39,490 bases of DNA from an uncultured Pelagibacteraceae bacterium (GCA_902604545.1 CACKZG010000007.1:1-39490); one strand, 5' to 3'. Positions 19,694 to 30,278 are shown, numbered from the stretch's first letter. Made by a program: numbers and translations. The notes: generated from the letters alone by a model not told the origin.

Positions 19694-19900
19694 TTAATTC
19701 TTTTCTCTTTTTTTTTCAGCCTCGACGTAAGAAAAGTAAGCTTCCTGATCTTCAACACTCCAGTAAGTTAAATTTTCTAAAGAAATTTTCTTTCCTGATA
19801 TTGCACAAATCACATGATCTCCATCCTGAATAACTTTAAAATTATTTGGTAAATATTTTATTTTTGCTAATTTTTTAAACATTTTTGGTTTATATATCAT
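19694..19900 (-). CDS. DUF2093 family small protein
   Basis: Function unknown; DUF2093 is a small alphaproteobacterial family. The sequence shows its signature: DGDHVICAISGKKISL (about 26-41) and TYWSVEDQEAYFS (about 45-57), with a charged tail. I chose the ATG at 19900 (MIYKPKMF, 68 residues) rather than the Met at 19942, which would extend the gene into purD. This leaves 3 nt between the divergent starts of this gene and purD, too little for separate promoters between them. A still shorter start at MFKKL (19882) is possible. Confidence 0.8.
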   Translation of the reverse strand: MIYKPKMFKKLAKIKYLPNNFKVIQDGDHVICAISGKKISLENLTYWSVEDQEAYFSYVEAEKKREKN

Positions 19901-19903
19901 TAT

Positions 19904-21163
19904 ATGAAAGTTGGTGTAATAGGAAATGGAGGACGCGAGCACGCATTATGCTCTTCTTTAAAAAATTCAGATAAAATAAAACAAATTTATTGTTTTCCCG
20001 GTAATGCTGGCACAAGTTCAATTGCAAAAAATGTCGATATTGATTTAAACAATTTTGAAAAACTAAAGGATTTTATAATACAAAATGGAATTGAATTTAT
20101 TATTGTCGGTCCAGAAAAACCTTTAGTCGACGGAATTGTCGATTATTTACAAAAATTTGAAATAAATGTTTTTGGACCAAATAAAATGGCTTCACAACTT
20201 GAGGGTTCAAAAATATTCACAAAAAAACTTTGTGAAAAATATAAAATACCAACTGCTAAATTTGGAATTTTTTCAAGCACACAAGATGCCTTATCATTTC
20301 TTCAAAATTGTAATTTTCCAATTGTAATTAAAGCTGATGGTTTGGCTGCGGGCAAAGGTGTTTACATTTCTGAAAATTATAATGAAGCATCAAGAGCTGT
20401 AGATGAAATATTTAATGGTAAATTTGGTTATGCTGAAAATTTACTTATTGAGGAATTTTTAATTGGAGAAGAAATGAGTTTTTTTATTATTTCAGATGGT
20501 CAAAGTTATAAAATGTTTGGAACAGCTCAAGATCATAAAAGGGTTTTTGAAGGTGACCAAGGTAAAAATACCGGAGGCATGGGAGCGTACTCACCTTCAA
20601 GATTAGAGTCTAGTACATTAAATCAAAAAATAATTAATAAAATTATTGAGCCTACTCTTAAAGGTTTAAAGAATCTCAATTGTGAATATAAAGGATTTCT
20701 TTATGCAGGATTGATGATTGTTAATGGGGAGCCTTTTTTAATTGAATATAATGTAAGAATGGGAGATCCAGAATGTCAAACATTATTACCAAAATTAAAG
20801 ACTGACTTTTCAGTTATAATAAATAAATGCATAGAACAAAAACTCCATGAATTAAATATTGAATGGTATGAAGATAAGTCAATTTGTATCGTATTGTGCT
20901 CAAAAGGTTATCCTGACGAATATCAAAATAATTTTATAATTGATCTTGAAAAATTAAATATAAAAAAAAATCAATTTATTTTTCACGCAGGTACAAAAAA
21001 AGTCGATAATTCAATTTTGTCCAATGGTGGGAGAGTTTTAAATGTTGTGACTAGGTCAGATAACTTCAAATCAGCAAGAGAAAGATCGTTAAAACTTCTT
21101 AAAGAAATTAATTGGGATAACGGATTTTATAGAAGTGATATTGGTTATAAGGTTATTAAATAA
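19904..21163 (+). CDS. purD: Phosphoribosylamine-glycine ligase
   Basis: Second step of de novo purine synthesis: joins 5-phosphoribosylamine and glycine using ATP. The N-terminus is the typical VGVIGNGGREHALC (GNGGREHA 7-14). An ATP-grasp core follows, with IVIKADGLAAGKGV, an EEFLIGEEMSFF segment, the AQDHKRVFEGDQGKNTGGMGAYSP loop, and the metal-binding EYNVRMGDPECQ. Length 419 is normal. The stop overlaps the rsmD start (TAATG). Confidence 0.97.
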   Translation: MKVGVIGNGGREHALCSSLKNSDKIKQIYCFPGNAGTSSIAKNVDIDLNNFEKLKDFIIQNGIEFIIVGPEKPLVDGIVDYLQKFEINVFGPNKMASQLEGSKIFTKKLCEKYKIPTAKFGIFSSTQDALSFLQNCNFPIVIKADGLAAGKGVYISENYNEASRAVDEIFNGKFGYAENLLIEEFLIGEEMSFFIISDGQSYKMFGTAQDHKRVFEGDQGKNTGGMGAYSPSRLESSTLNQKIINKIIEPTLKGLKNLNCEYKGFLYAGLMIVNGEPFLIEYNVRMGDPECQTLLPKLKTDFSVIINKCIEQKLHELNIEWYEDKSICIVLCSKGYPDEYQNNFIIDLEKLNIKKNQFIFHAGTKKVDNSILSNGGRVLNVVTRSDNFKSARERSLKLLKEINWDNGFYRSDIGYKVIK

Positions 21164-21729
21164 TGAGAATTATATCAGGGTCTTTTAAGGGGAAAAAAAT
21201 TTTAGATCCAAAAGATAAGAATACTAGACCTTTAAAAGATCTTACTAAAGAGTCTATATTTAATATCATTACGCATTCAAATAAATTTAAAATAAATTTT
21301 CCCAATTCGTATATATTGGATCTGTTTTCTGGAGTTGGTTCATTTGGAATTGAATGCTTATCTAGAGGGGTTGAAAAAGTGATTTTTATTGAAAATTATC
21401 AAGGGGTTGTACCTTTGTTAAAAAAAAATTTATTTAGTTTAAAAACAGTTGAAAATTATGAAATAATTGAAAAAGATATTTATAGTGAAAATATTTTTTT
21501 AAATTTGAATAATAAATTTGACATCATTTTTTTAGATCCACCATACAAAAATAAAAATTTAAAAAAATTACTAAATAAAATTGATGATAAAAAAATATTA
21601 AAAAAAAATGGTATAATTATTTTGCACAGACATAAAAGTGAAATTGATTCCTTTCCACAAAACTTTCAAGTTATTGAACAGAAAGTTTATGGGTTATCAA
21701 AAATAATATTTTTATCTTATTTAAATTAA
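21163..21729 (+). CDS. rsmD: 16S rRNA m2G966 methyltransferase (RsmD)
   Basis: Methylates N2 of G966 in 16S rRNA. It has the N-terminal RIISGSFKGKKIL start, TRPLKDLTKESIFNI, the SAM-binding LDLFSGVGSFGIECLSRG (52-69) and the catalytic DPPY (125-128). Length 188 is normal. TAATG overlap with purD at the 5' end. At the 3' end it shares 9 nt (TTAAATTAA) with the convergent pgi, which contains both stop codons. Confidence 0.96.
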   Translation: MRIISGSFKGKKILDPKDKNTRPLKDLTKESIFNIITHSNKFKINFPNSYILDLFSGVGSFGIECLSRGVEKVIFIENYQGVVPLLKKNLFSLKTVENYEIIEKDIYSENIFLNLNNKFDIIFLDPPYKNKNLKKLLNKIDDKKILKKNGIIILHRHKSEIDSFPQNFQVIEQKVYGLSKIIFLSYLN

Positions 21730-22878
21730 TATTTTTTTTGTTTCATTTTTGATTAATTCAACAGCTGGTTGATCATATGGATTGAGATTTAACATTTTAC
21801 CAATTAATATTGTTTCTAAAATAAAAAAACTAAATAATTCACCCAATGTTTTTTCGTCTCTTTTAAAAATTGTAAAACTTCTAAAAGGGATATTTTTTTT
21901 TTGGAAAACATTTTCTGTAGCTAATTTTTGGGATAATTTTATCTGATTCAAATTTTTATTCTTTAAATAACTAAAACTTTTATTCTCGCGAAACTTAGTG
22001 TTGATTCTTATTGAATTATTTTCGTTAACAAAGAAAAAAGTATAAAAGTTATTTTTAAATCCATCTAAATATAATTGCATAACACTATGATTATCCTTGG
22101 GCATATTAGAGATTATTGGTAATATGCCTTTTTTATTCTTTCCAAGACTTTCTGCAATTAATTGTTGATACCAATTAAATAGGTTTTGAGATTTTTCATC
22201 ATAGTTTATAATTACAGAATTATATTTTTTGTTTTTAATAAAATATAAAGTTGAACTGACATTTGAAATTAAAGAATTAAAAAAAATTTTATTTTTAATA
22301 AGTAAATTTAAATTTTTAAATTTATTGGATTTTAAACCCATCAAATCTGCTGGTAGCATACCAACTTCAGATAAAACAGAATATCTTCCGCCAATGAAAT
22401 TATTATGTTCTACTATATCGGCTTTTAACTTTTCGGCCAAAAGATATAAATAACTTTTCTTGTCTTCTGTAATAAATATATTCTTGTGTTTCTTTTTTAA
22501 TAATAAATTAGTATTAATTATTGTTTCAATTGTATTTCCAGATTTAGAAATAACCAAATTAGTAATTTTTTTTTCATTATTTATTTTTGAAAATGTTTGA
22601 AGATTATCAATAAATGAAAATTTTTTTTTTATTTTTTTTTTTAAAAAATCATAGATAGCTTGAGCACCCAAGGTAGATCCACCCATTCCTATAATTCTGT
22701 AGTTAGAAGCTTTGTTGTATTTGTTTATTAATTTTCTGTGATAAGAATTTCTATATGATTTTCTTAATGATCTAATTATTTCATTATCCTCTTGAAGTAG
22801 TTTTTTTAATATTTTTTTTACTTTTTTTATGTTTTTTTTTTTTTTAAAATTTTTGAAATTAATATTGCTAGTCAGCAT
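21721..22878 (-). CDS. pgi: Glucose-6-phosphate isomerase, short form
   Basis: Interconverts glucose-6-phosphate and fructose-6-phosphate. SIS-domain enzyme: GMGGSTLGAQAIYDFL, the phosphate loop VISKSGNTIET, GGRYSVLSEVG, the catalytic-base segment WYQQLIAESLGK, DNHSVMQLYLDG with the ring-opening His, and DQPAVELIKN near the C-terminus with the active-site Lys. The active site appears complete. At 385 residues it is clearly shorter than the usual 450-550; the N-terminal region before the first SIS domain is reduced. The coding sequence contains long A/T homopolymers near its 5' end (about 22800-22860), where assembly errors are likely. Last gene of the ribF-ileS-lspA run, 2 nt after the lipoprotein. 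Confidence 0.9.
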   Translation of the reverse strand: MLTSNINFKNFKKKKNIKKVKKILKKLLQEDNEIIRSLRKSYRNSYHRKLINKYNKASNYRIIGMGGSTLGAQAIYDFLKKKIKKKFSFIDNLQTFSKINNEKKITNLVISKSGNTIETIINTNLLLKKKHKNIFITEDKKSYLYLLAEKLKADIVEHNNFIGGRYSVLSEVGMLPADLMGLKSNKFKNLNLLIKNKIFFNSLISNVSSTLYFIKNKKYNSVIINYDEKSQNLFNWYQQLIAESLGKNKKGILPIISNMPKDNHSVMQLYLDGFKNNFYTFFFVNENNSIRINTKFRENKSFSYLKNKNLNQIKLSQKLATENVFQKKNIPFRSFTIFKRDEKTLGELFSFFILETILIGKMLNLNPYDQPAVELIKNETKKILI

Positions 22879-22880
22879 TT

Positions 22881-23213
22881 TTATTTGATTTTATCAATAA
22901 TTTTCTTTTCTAGATCTCCGGTATTTTCATTTGAGTTTGATACATTAATATTTTCATCTTTGCTTTTGAGCAATTTTTCAAATTCACTAATCTGATCATT
23001 TTCAACTTTAATAGAGTTTGTTTTATCAATTTCATTTTTTGGTAAGGGCATTTTTTCAAAGTCAGGGGGTACTACTAATGGATTTTTTTTTATAACTAAA
23101 AATTCTTCACCTTGATCTATATTCTTTCCACTAAAACCTTTTTTAACATCTTGGCATCCAGGAAATAAAAATAAAAAAATTAACAGAACAATTGAATAAT
23201 TATTTTTTTTCAT
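22881..23213 (-). CDS. Lipoprotein, DUF3035-like
   Basis: A small outer- or inner-membrane lipoprotein of unknown function. It has a signal peptide with lipobox FPGC, putting the lipidated Cys at position 20, then a polar region with EEFLVIKKNPLVVPPDFEKMPLP, which matches the conserved core of DUF3035 proteins (LVV..APLVVPPDF..LP.P). The remainder is low-complexity and acidic/Asn-rich, likely disordered. Length 110. Its start lies 14 nt inside the end of lspA, the gene for the enzyme that would process it; lspA-DUF3035 adjacency is common in alphaproteobacteria. Confidence 0.78.
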   Translation of the reverse strand: MKKNNYSIVLLIFLFLFPGCQDVKKGFSGKNIDQGEEFLVIKKNPLVVPPDFEKMPLPKNEIDKTNSIKVENDQISEFEKLLKSKDENINVSNSNENTGDLEKKIIDKIK

Positions 23214-23700
23214 AATTTCTATTTAGTGGTAAAATTTCCCATAATATAAGCATTATTACACCAAATGTAATAAAAATATCTGCTATATTAAAGACGAACC
23301 AATGAAAATTCTCTAAATGCAGATCAATAAAATCTGGTACTGCTTTAGAAAAAATACGATCATATAGGTTCCCCAATGCACCTCCAAATACTAATAATAA
23401 AAAATATTTTTGTGCACCATTTTGTTTGATGGACATGATTAAAATAATCAAAGCAGTAAATGCTATTATTATTGTTAAAAAATTATACCAAAATTCATGA
23501 CCAGATGAAAAAAGACCAAATGCAATTCCCTCATTCCAAATAAGAGTAACATTTAAAAATTTTGATGAAAATAGCTCATTATCATAAGAGTTTTTACTTA
23601 GATGAATTACATATATTTTTGAAATTCTATCTAATATAAAAATAAAAGTTGGAAGTAAAAAATTAATATAAAAATAAAATTTTTTATTATCAAAAATCAT
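23200..23700 (-). CDS. lspA: Lipoprotein signal peptidase (signal peptidase II)
   Basis: Inner-membrane aspartyl protease that removes the signal peptide of prolipoproteins. Four helices are visible. Conserved Asp residues are D114 (GGALGNLYDR), D123 (VPDFIDL) and D141 (FNIADIFIT). WNEGIAFGLF is the equivalent of the conserved N-x-GxAF box. I placed the start at the ATG at 23700, which overlaps the ileS stop as ATGA and gives 166 residues; an upstream Met at 23733 lies inside ileS and adds only a polar extension. The 3' end overlaps the lipoprotein gene by 14 nt. Confidence 0.94.
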   Translation of the reverse strand: MIFDNKKFYFYINFLLPTFIFILDRISKIYVIHLSKNSYDNELFSSKFLNVTLIWNEGIAFGLFSSGHEFWYNFLTIIIAFTALIILIMSIKQNGAQKYFLLLVFGGALGNLYDRIFSKAVPDFIDLHLENFHWFVFNIADIFITFGVIMLILWEILPLNRNYEKK

Positions 23701-26429
23701 TCTGGGTGTTTTGGACAAGTTTTTCTTAAGCACGCTTCCTTAGTAATTTTCCAGCATAACTGACATTTTGAACCTTTAGCCTTAGTTGTTTGAACTTTTA
23801 TTTCAGAATTTTCCAAATAAGAGACTTCTGCATTTGAAGTAATACATAATTCAGAAAAATCTATATTTTTTGAAATATCATAAAGTTTTTTATCTAAATT
23901 AATTTTTAAACTAGCCTCTAAACTTGATCCAATTTCTTTGCTGCCTCTTTTTTCTTCAATACTAATGTTGCAGACATTTCTAATTTTAATAAGCTCTAAC
24001 CATTTTTGATTTAAATTTTCGTTTTTAAAACTTTCTGGAAACTCTAAAAACTTTTTTAAATGGATACTTTTATTATCATTCATTATCAATCTATATATTT
24101 CTTCAGTAGTAAAAGATAATATTGGAGCAAACCATCTTAAAAGTGAATTAAGAATAATATTTAGCAACATAATTGTAGATTGTCTTTTTTTAGAATCAAC
24201 AGAATCACAGTACAAAGTGTCTTTTCGGATATCAAAATAAAATGCTGATAAATCTACAGTACAAAAATTTAATAATTCTTTATAAAGATTGTGAAAATCA
24301 TAATTATTAAAATAATTTTTGAAATTTTTATTCAAGGAGAAAATTTTATGAAGCATAAATTGCTCCAATTCTGGCATTTCTGATAAATCTATTTTTTTCA
24401 AATCAATTTTTTCAAAATTATCATTTAGATTTCCAAGTAAGTATCTAAAGGTATTTCTAATTTTTCTATAAGAGTCTGCGTGTTGATCTAAAATAGAATA
24501 ATCGATTCTTAGATCCTCAGAATAATTTGAAGATGCCACCCAAATTCTTAAAATATCAGCACCATATTTTTTTAAAATTTCCTCAGGGGCAATTACATTT
24601 CCTAAAGATTTAGACATTTTTAAACCTTTGCCGTCTACAACAAAACCATGAGATAAAATAGATTCGAATGGTGCTCTACCTCTTGTTCCACATGACTCTA
24701 ATAATGAGGAATGAAACCAACCTCTGTGCTGATCAGATCCTTCTAAATACATAGAAGCTGGCCATTTCAAGTCATCTCTTTTTTCTAACACAAATGTATG
24801 AGTAGAACCGCTATCAAACCAAACTTCAACTATATCGCTTAATTTTTCGTAATCTTGAGCTTTGTATTTGTTGCCTAAAAACCTTTGAGGATCATCGGAA
24901 AACCAACAATCAGATCCTTCATTTTCATAAATTGATGCAATATTTTCTATTACTTCATCATCAACTAAAATTTTTTTGTTTTTCTTATTCACAAAAATTG
25001 GAAGAGGTACACCCCAAACTCTTTGCCTTGACACACACCAGTCTGGTCTTGTTTCAATCATTGATTTTAATCTTTCTTTACCTTTGCTTGGATAAAAAAT
25101 GGTTTCGTCAATAGCTTTTAATGCTTTGCTCCTTAGTTTGTGACTTTCCATTGAAATAAACCATTGCGGTGTAGCTCTATGAACCAATGGTGCTTTGGAC
25201 CTCCAAGAATGTGGGTAAGAGTGTACTAACTCACCATTAGTTAATAAATTTTTCTGTTCTTTTAATTTTTCAATTATAATTGGGTTTGCTTTGAAAATAT
25301 GAATTCCTTCAAACAATTTCACATTGTTTGTATATTTTCCGTCTCCATCAACTGTTTCTATGGCTTTAATATCGTTATTCAAACAAAGATTAAAGTCATC
25401 AGGTCCATGACTTGGAGCACAATGAACTATTCCAGTTCCTTGCTCAGTAGTTACAAATCTAGCCTCAAGCATTGGAATATCATAATCATAACCAAGATTT
25501 AAAAAAGGGTGACTACAAATAGTATTGTTAAAATCTTTTCCTTTAAATTTATGAATTTTTTTATAATTATTTAGTTCACACTCTTTAACAACTGATTCTA
25601 GCAGAGCATCTGCAATAACAATTTTTCTATTTTTAAAGTCACCTTCGTCATTTATTTCTAATATTATATAATCAAGAGACTCGTTATATGCTAAAGCTTT
25701 GTTGGCTGGTATTGTCCATGGAGTTGTTGTCCAAATAACTATTTCACTTCCAATTAAATCTTTTATTTTTGATGATTTAACTTTAAACGATGTGTAAATT
25801 GTATCTGATTTATGATCTTGATATTCTACTTCAGCATCTGCAAGTGCGGTTTTCTCAACTGTTGACCATAAAACAGGTTTAAAACCTTTATATAAACTTC
25901 CTTCTTTTAAAAATTTACCAAGCTCCCTAACTATCTGTGCTTCTGCATTAAAGCTCATTGTTGAGTAATAATTTTCCCAATCCCCTACAACACCTAGTCT
26001 TTTAAATTGACTTTTATGAACTTCAATCCACTTCTCAGCAAATGTTCTACATTCTTTTCTAAACTCAACTATCGGAACTTCGTTTTTGTTTTTTTTATTT
26101 TTTTTATACTGTTCTTCAATTTTCCATTCAATTGGTAAACCATGACAATCCCAGCCTGGAACATAAATAGAATCTTTTCCATCCATTTGATGAAATTTTA
26201 CAATTATATCTTTAAGAATTTTATTCAGAGCTGTCCCCATGTGAATATTTCCGTTTGCATAAGGAGGACCATCATGTAAAACAAATTTTTGTCTACCTTT
26301 ACTTTGATTTCTTAATTCATCGTAAAGATTTATTTTTTTCCAATATTCAAGAATTTCTGGCTCTCTAGTAGGCAGGTTAGCTTTCATAGAAAAAGCTGTT
26401 TTTGGTAGATTTATTTGTGATTTAGTCAT
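23697..26429 (-). CDS. ileS: Isoleucine-tRNA ligase
   Basis: Class I aminoacyl-tRNA synthetase charging tRNA-Ile. The HIGH motif appears as HMGT (63-66, in PPYANGNIHMGTALNK), with GWDCHGLPIE after it, the CP1 editing domain (WTTTPWTIPANKALAY at about 233, GTGIVHCAPSHGPDDF at about 331), ...RPDWCVSRQRVWGVPLP, and KMSKS at 604-608. The C-terminus is a zinc-finger-like tail with C889, C892, C900, C905 and H908; the second pair is spaced C-x4-C, an unusual variant. Length 910 is normal. ATGA overlaps on both sides (ribF upstream, lspA downstream). Confidence 0.98.
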   Translation of the reverse strand: MTKSQINLPKTAFSMKANLPTREPEILEYWKKINLYDELRNQSKGRQKFVLHDGPPYANGNIHMGTALNKILKDIIVKFHQMDGKDSIYVPGWDCHGLPIEWKIEEQYKKNKKNKNEVPIVEFRKECRTFAEKWIEVHKSQFKRLGVVGDWENYYSTMSFNAEAQIVRELGKFLKEGSLYKGFKPVLWSTVEKTALADAEVEYQDHKSDTIYTSFKVKSSKIKDLIGSEIVIWTTTPWTIPANKALAYNESLDYIILEINDEGDFKNRKIVIADALLESVVKECELNNYKKIHKFKGKDFNNTICSHPFLNLGYDYDIPMLEARFVTTEQGTGIVHCAPSHGPDDFNLCLNNDIKAIETVDGDGKYTNNVKLFEGIHIFKANPIIIEKLKEQKNLLTNGELVHSYPHSWRSKAPLVHRATPQWFISMESHKLRSKALKAIDETIFYPSKGKERLKSMIETRPDWCVSRQRVWGVPLPIFVNKKNKKILVDDEVIENIASIYENEGSDCWFSDDPQRFLGNKYKAQDYEKLSDIVEVWFDSGSTHTFVLEKRDDLKWPASMYLEGSDQHRGWFHSSLLESCGTRGRAPFESILSHGFVVDGKGLKMSKSLGNVIAPEEILKKYGADILRIWVASSNYSEDLRIDYSILDQHADSYRKIRNTFRYLLGNLNDNFEKIDLKKIDLSEMPELEQFMLHKIFSLNKNFKNYFNNYDFHNLYKELLNFCTVDLSAFYFDIRKDTLYCDSVDSKKRQSTIMLLNIILNSLLRWFAPILSFTTEEIYRLIMNDNKSIHLKKFLEFPESFKNENLNQKWLELIKIRNVCNISIEEKRGSKEIGSSLEASLKINLDKKLYDISKNIDFSELCITSNAEVSYLENSEIKVQTTKAKGSKCQLCWKITKEACLRKTCPKHPE

Positions 26430-27349
26430 TTAATCTTTTTTGCAATATTTAAATCTTTTTTAATTTGAGCTCTTAATTGATTAACACTATTAAATTTTTT
26501 TTCTTTCCTTATAAACTTTAAAAACTCTACTGATAAAAGTTTATTATAAAGATTTCCAGAAAAATTAAATAAATGAACTTCTAATAATATTTTTTTTTGA
26601 TTAAATGTTGGTCTGTATCCAAGATTAGCAATTCCTTTAAGATATTTTTCACTATTTTTTCTCAAAACCTTAACAGCATAAACTCCTGGTTTTGCTAAGA
26701 CGTAATCATCGATGTCTATGTTGCAAGTTGGAAAACCAATTTTTTTTCCTAGTTGTCTACCTTTTTTTACAACTCCCTGTATTGTCCAATTTCTATTCAA
26801 AAGATTATTTGCTTTGTCTAAAAGACCCTTTTCTAAAAGATTTCTTATTAAAGATGATGATACAATCTTATTACTTTTAATTAATGGTTCTGGTTTAACA
26901 ACTTTATAATTAAAAAATTGTTCGTATTTTTTTAATAAATTAACATTCCCTTCTCTTTTATTTCCAAATCTAAAATTATTGCTGACAAAAATAAATTTGG
27001 AACTTAATTTTTTATTTAAAATTTGAGAAATAAAGTTTAACGCTTTGGTTTTTGAAAATTTTTTATCAAATTTTTTTGTAATAACAAAATCTACTTTTAA
27101 ATTACTTAGTAACTTAATTTTTTGGTCAATATTAGAAAGCCGAAAATTTTTTAATTTTTTATTGAAAAACATTTTTGGCATTGGATCAAAATTTACAACA
27201 CCAATCTTTAAATTATATTTTTTCTTATATGACTGTGCTAATTGAAATAATTTTCGATGCCCCAAATGTAAACCATCAAAATTACCTATTAGAATGATTG
27301 ATCCTCTGTGAAATTTTTCAATATTAAAATTTGTGTAGTGTTTTACCAT
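26426..27349 (-). CDS. ribF: Bifunctional riboflavin kinase/FAD synthetase
   Basis: Makes FMN from riboflavin and then FAD. The N-terminal FMN-adenylyltransferase half has IGNFDGLHLGH (21-31) and the later VSSSLIRNLLEKG (ISST-R-like) motif. The C-terminal riboflavin kinase half has GRQLGKKIGFPTCNID (about 198-213), PGVYAVKV, and GYRPTFNQKKILLEVHLFNF with the conserved Glu. Length 307 is normal. Its 5' end overlaps the upstream HAD gene by 7 nt, and its stop overlaps the ileS ATG (ATGA). ribF-ileS-lspA is a widespread bacterial cluster. Confidence 0.96.
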   Translation of the reverse strand: MVKHYTNFNIEKFHRGSIILIGNFDGLHLGHRKLFQLAQSYKKKYNLKIGVVNFDPMPKMFFNKKLKNFRLSNIDQKIKLLSNLKVDFVITKKFDKKFSKTKALNFISQILNKKLSSKFIFVSNNFRFGNKREGNVNLLKKYEQFFNYKVVKPEPLIKSNKIVSSSLIRNLLEKGLLDKANNLLNRNWTIQGVVKKGRQLGKKIGFPTCNIDIDDYVLAKPGVYAVKVLRKNSEKYLKGIANLGYRPTFNQKKILLEVHLFNFSGNLYNKLLSVEFLKFIRKEKKFNSVNQLRAQIKKDLNIAKKIK

Positions 27350-28161
27350 TTTAAATCTGATTGAATAAAATTAACTATCGCTTCATACTCCTTTGAAACA
27401 TCTTGAATACCTCTATTTTTTATTTCATTTCTATGTATTCCGTTACTAATTAATAAAGAATCATAATTTAAAAGATTTGCACCTTTGATATCAGTATTTA
27501 AATTATCACCAATTGCTAATATTTTTTTATTTTTATTGTCAATTGATTGATTATAAACCTCTGGATGGGGTTTTCCAAAATATACAACTTCTCCACCCAT
27601 TTTTTCAAAAACCATTGCGACAGAACCTGCACATAACTCTCTAACTTCACCACGATCAACAATTAAATCTGGATTGGTACAAATCATTTTTTTGGAAATA
27701 TGTTTTTCGAGTAAATCTTTATAAAATTTTAAATCCTTATCATGATCATCAAACAATCCTGTACACAATAAATATTCACTATCACTAATATCTTCGCACT
27801 TATTTTTCTCAAATAAATAAAATAAATCAAAATCTCTTGGTGGTCCTATGTGATAAAACTTTTTCAATAAGTATGATTTTTTCAAATAATTCAGAGCTGC
27901 CTCTCCTGAGGTAAATACGTGATCTCTAAGTACTTTATCCATGCCCATCTTTTCTAAAAAATTTTGAACAGTTTTATTTGGTCTTGGGGCATTTGTTAAA
28001 AGTACTAACATTTTCTTTTTTTTTAAAAGTTCATTTAAAACAGCTATTGCCTTTTCATGAAGATTAACCCCATTATGAACAACACCCCATAAGTCTATAT
28101 AAAAAAGATCATAATTATCAGCAATTGATTGTAAGCCATTTAAATCTAAATTTTTGGTCAT
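27343..28161 (-). CDS. TIGR01459-type HAD-superfamily phosphatase
   Basis: HAD subfamily IIA hydrolase related to NagD/pyridoxal phosphatases; substrate unknown. The nucleophile D23 lies in FYIDLWGVVHNG, followed by LLTNAPRPNKTV (motif II), a cap domain, GKPHPEVYNQSI (motif III Lys) and AIGDNLNTDIKGANL (motif IV). The DLWGV(V/L)H variant is characteristic of the alphaproteobacterial TIGR01459 group. Length 272. First gene of the minus-strand run that continues through ribF, ileS and lspA; divergent from groES, 132 nt away. Confidence 0.87.
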   Translation of the reverse strand: MTKNLDLNGLQSIADNYDLFYIDLWGVVHNGVNLHEKAIAVLNELLKKKKMLVLLTNAPRPNKTVQNFLEKMGMDKVLRDHVFTSGEAALNYLKKSYLLKKFYHIGPPRDFDLFYLFEKNKCEDISDSEYLLCTGLFDDHDKDLKFYKDLLEKHISKKMICTNPDLIVDRGEVRELCAGSVAMVFEKMGGEVVYFGKPHPEVYNQSIDNKNKKILAIGDNLNTDIKGANLLNYDSLLISNGIHRNEIKNRGIQDVSKEYEAIVNFIQSDLKW

Positions 28162-28228
28162 ATTTTAAGGTATAAACCATAAAATCTAGAATTTACTAGC
28201 AATATTAATATCTTAAATATTTTCTGAT

Positions 28229-28256
28229 CTTGAAATAGACGGTGAAATATCTATAT
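28229..28256 (+). promoter_or_regulatory. Sigma-32-type heat-shock promoter upstream of groES
   Basis: A CTTGAAA -35-like element begins at 28229. After exactly 17 bases from CTTG comes TCTATAT (28250-28256), fitting the alphaproteobacterial RpoH pattern CTTG-N17/18-CYTATNT at all but the first C. It lies about 40 nt upstream of the groES start, leaving a leader of about 25-30 nt. I saw no CIRCE inverted repeat (TTAGCACTC-N9-GAGTGCTAA) in the 132-nt gap, so HrcA control is not indicated. Seen in sequence; promoter function is inferred. Confidence 0.65.
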
Positions 28257-28282
28257 GAAGCTCATATTTATAAAGAATTATT

Positions 28283-28288
28283 AAGGAG
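28283..28288 (+). promoter_or_regulatory. Strong Shine-Dalgarno site of groES
   Basis: AAGGAG, 5 nt before the ATG at 28294. Most genes in this window lack a recognisable Shine-Dalgarno sequence, so this site marks groES as highly translated. Confidence 0.85.
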
Positions 28289-28293
28289 AATTT

Positions 28294-28584
28294 ATGAAAT
28301 TTAAACCGTTACATGACAGAGTTTTAATCGAAGTATTAGACAGCAGTGAAAAAACTGCTGGAGGTATAATTATCCCTGACACAGCTCAAGAAAAACCTCA
28401 AGAAGGCAAAGTAGTTGCTATTGGTGGTGGGGCAAAAACTGAGGATGGAAAAATAATTCCAATGGATGTTAAAGTTGGTGATAAAGTTTTATTTGGCAAA
28501 TGGTCAGGAACTGAAGTCAAAATTGATGGTAAAGAATACAGCATAATGAAAGAGTCTGACATTATGGGTATTACAACTAAGTAA
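28294..28584 (+). CDS. groES: Co-chaperonin GroES
   Basis: Forms the heptameric lid of the GroEL folding chamber. The 96-residue protein shows the family core: [15 protein letters not shown] at the start, the mobile loop [26 protein letters not shown], and [22 protein letters not shown]. It precedes groEL by 22 nt and is the only groES in the window. Likely transcribed from the sigma-32-type promoter at 28229. Confidence 0.99.
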   Translation: MKFKPLHDRVLIEVLDSSEKTAGGIIIPDTAQEKPQEGKVVAIGGGAKTEDGKIIPMDVKVGDKVLFGKWSGTEVKIDGKEYSIMKESDIMGITTK

Positions 28585-28592
28585 TTTAATTT

Positions 28593-30268
<1,676 letters not shown>

Positions 30269-30278
30269 TACGTTTCCA

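Noticed and set aside
22800..22860. Long poly-T tracts as possible terminators
   Set aside because: They lie within the pgi coding sequence as Lys/Asn codons on the minus strand, with no GC-rich hairpin.
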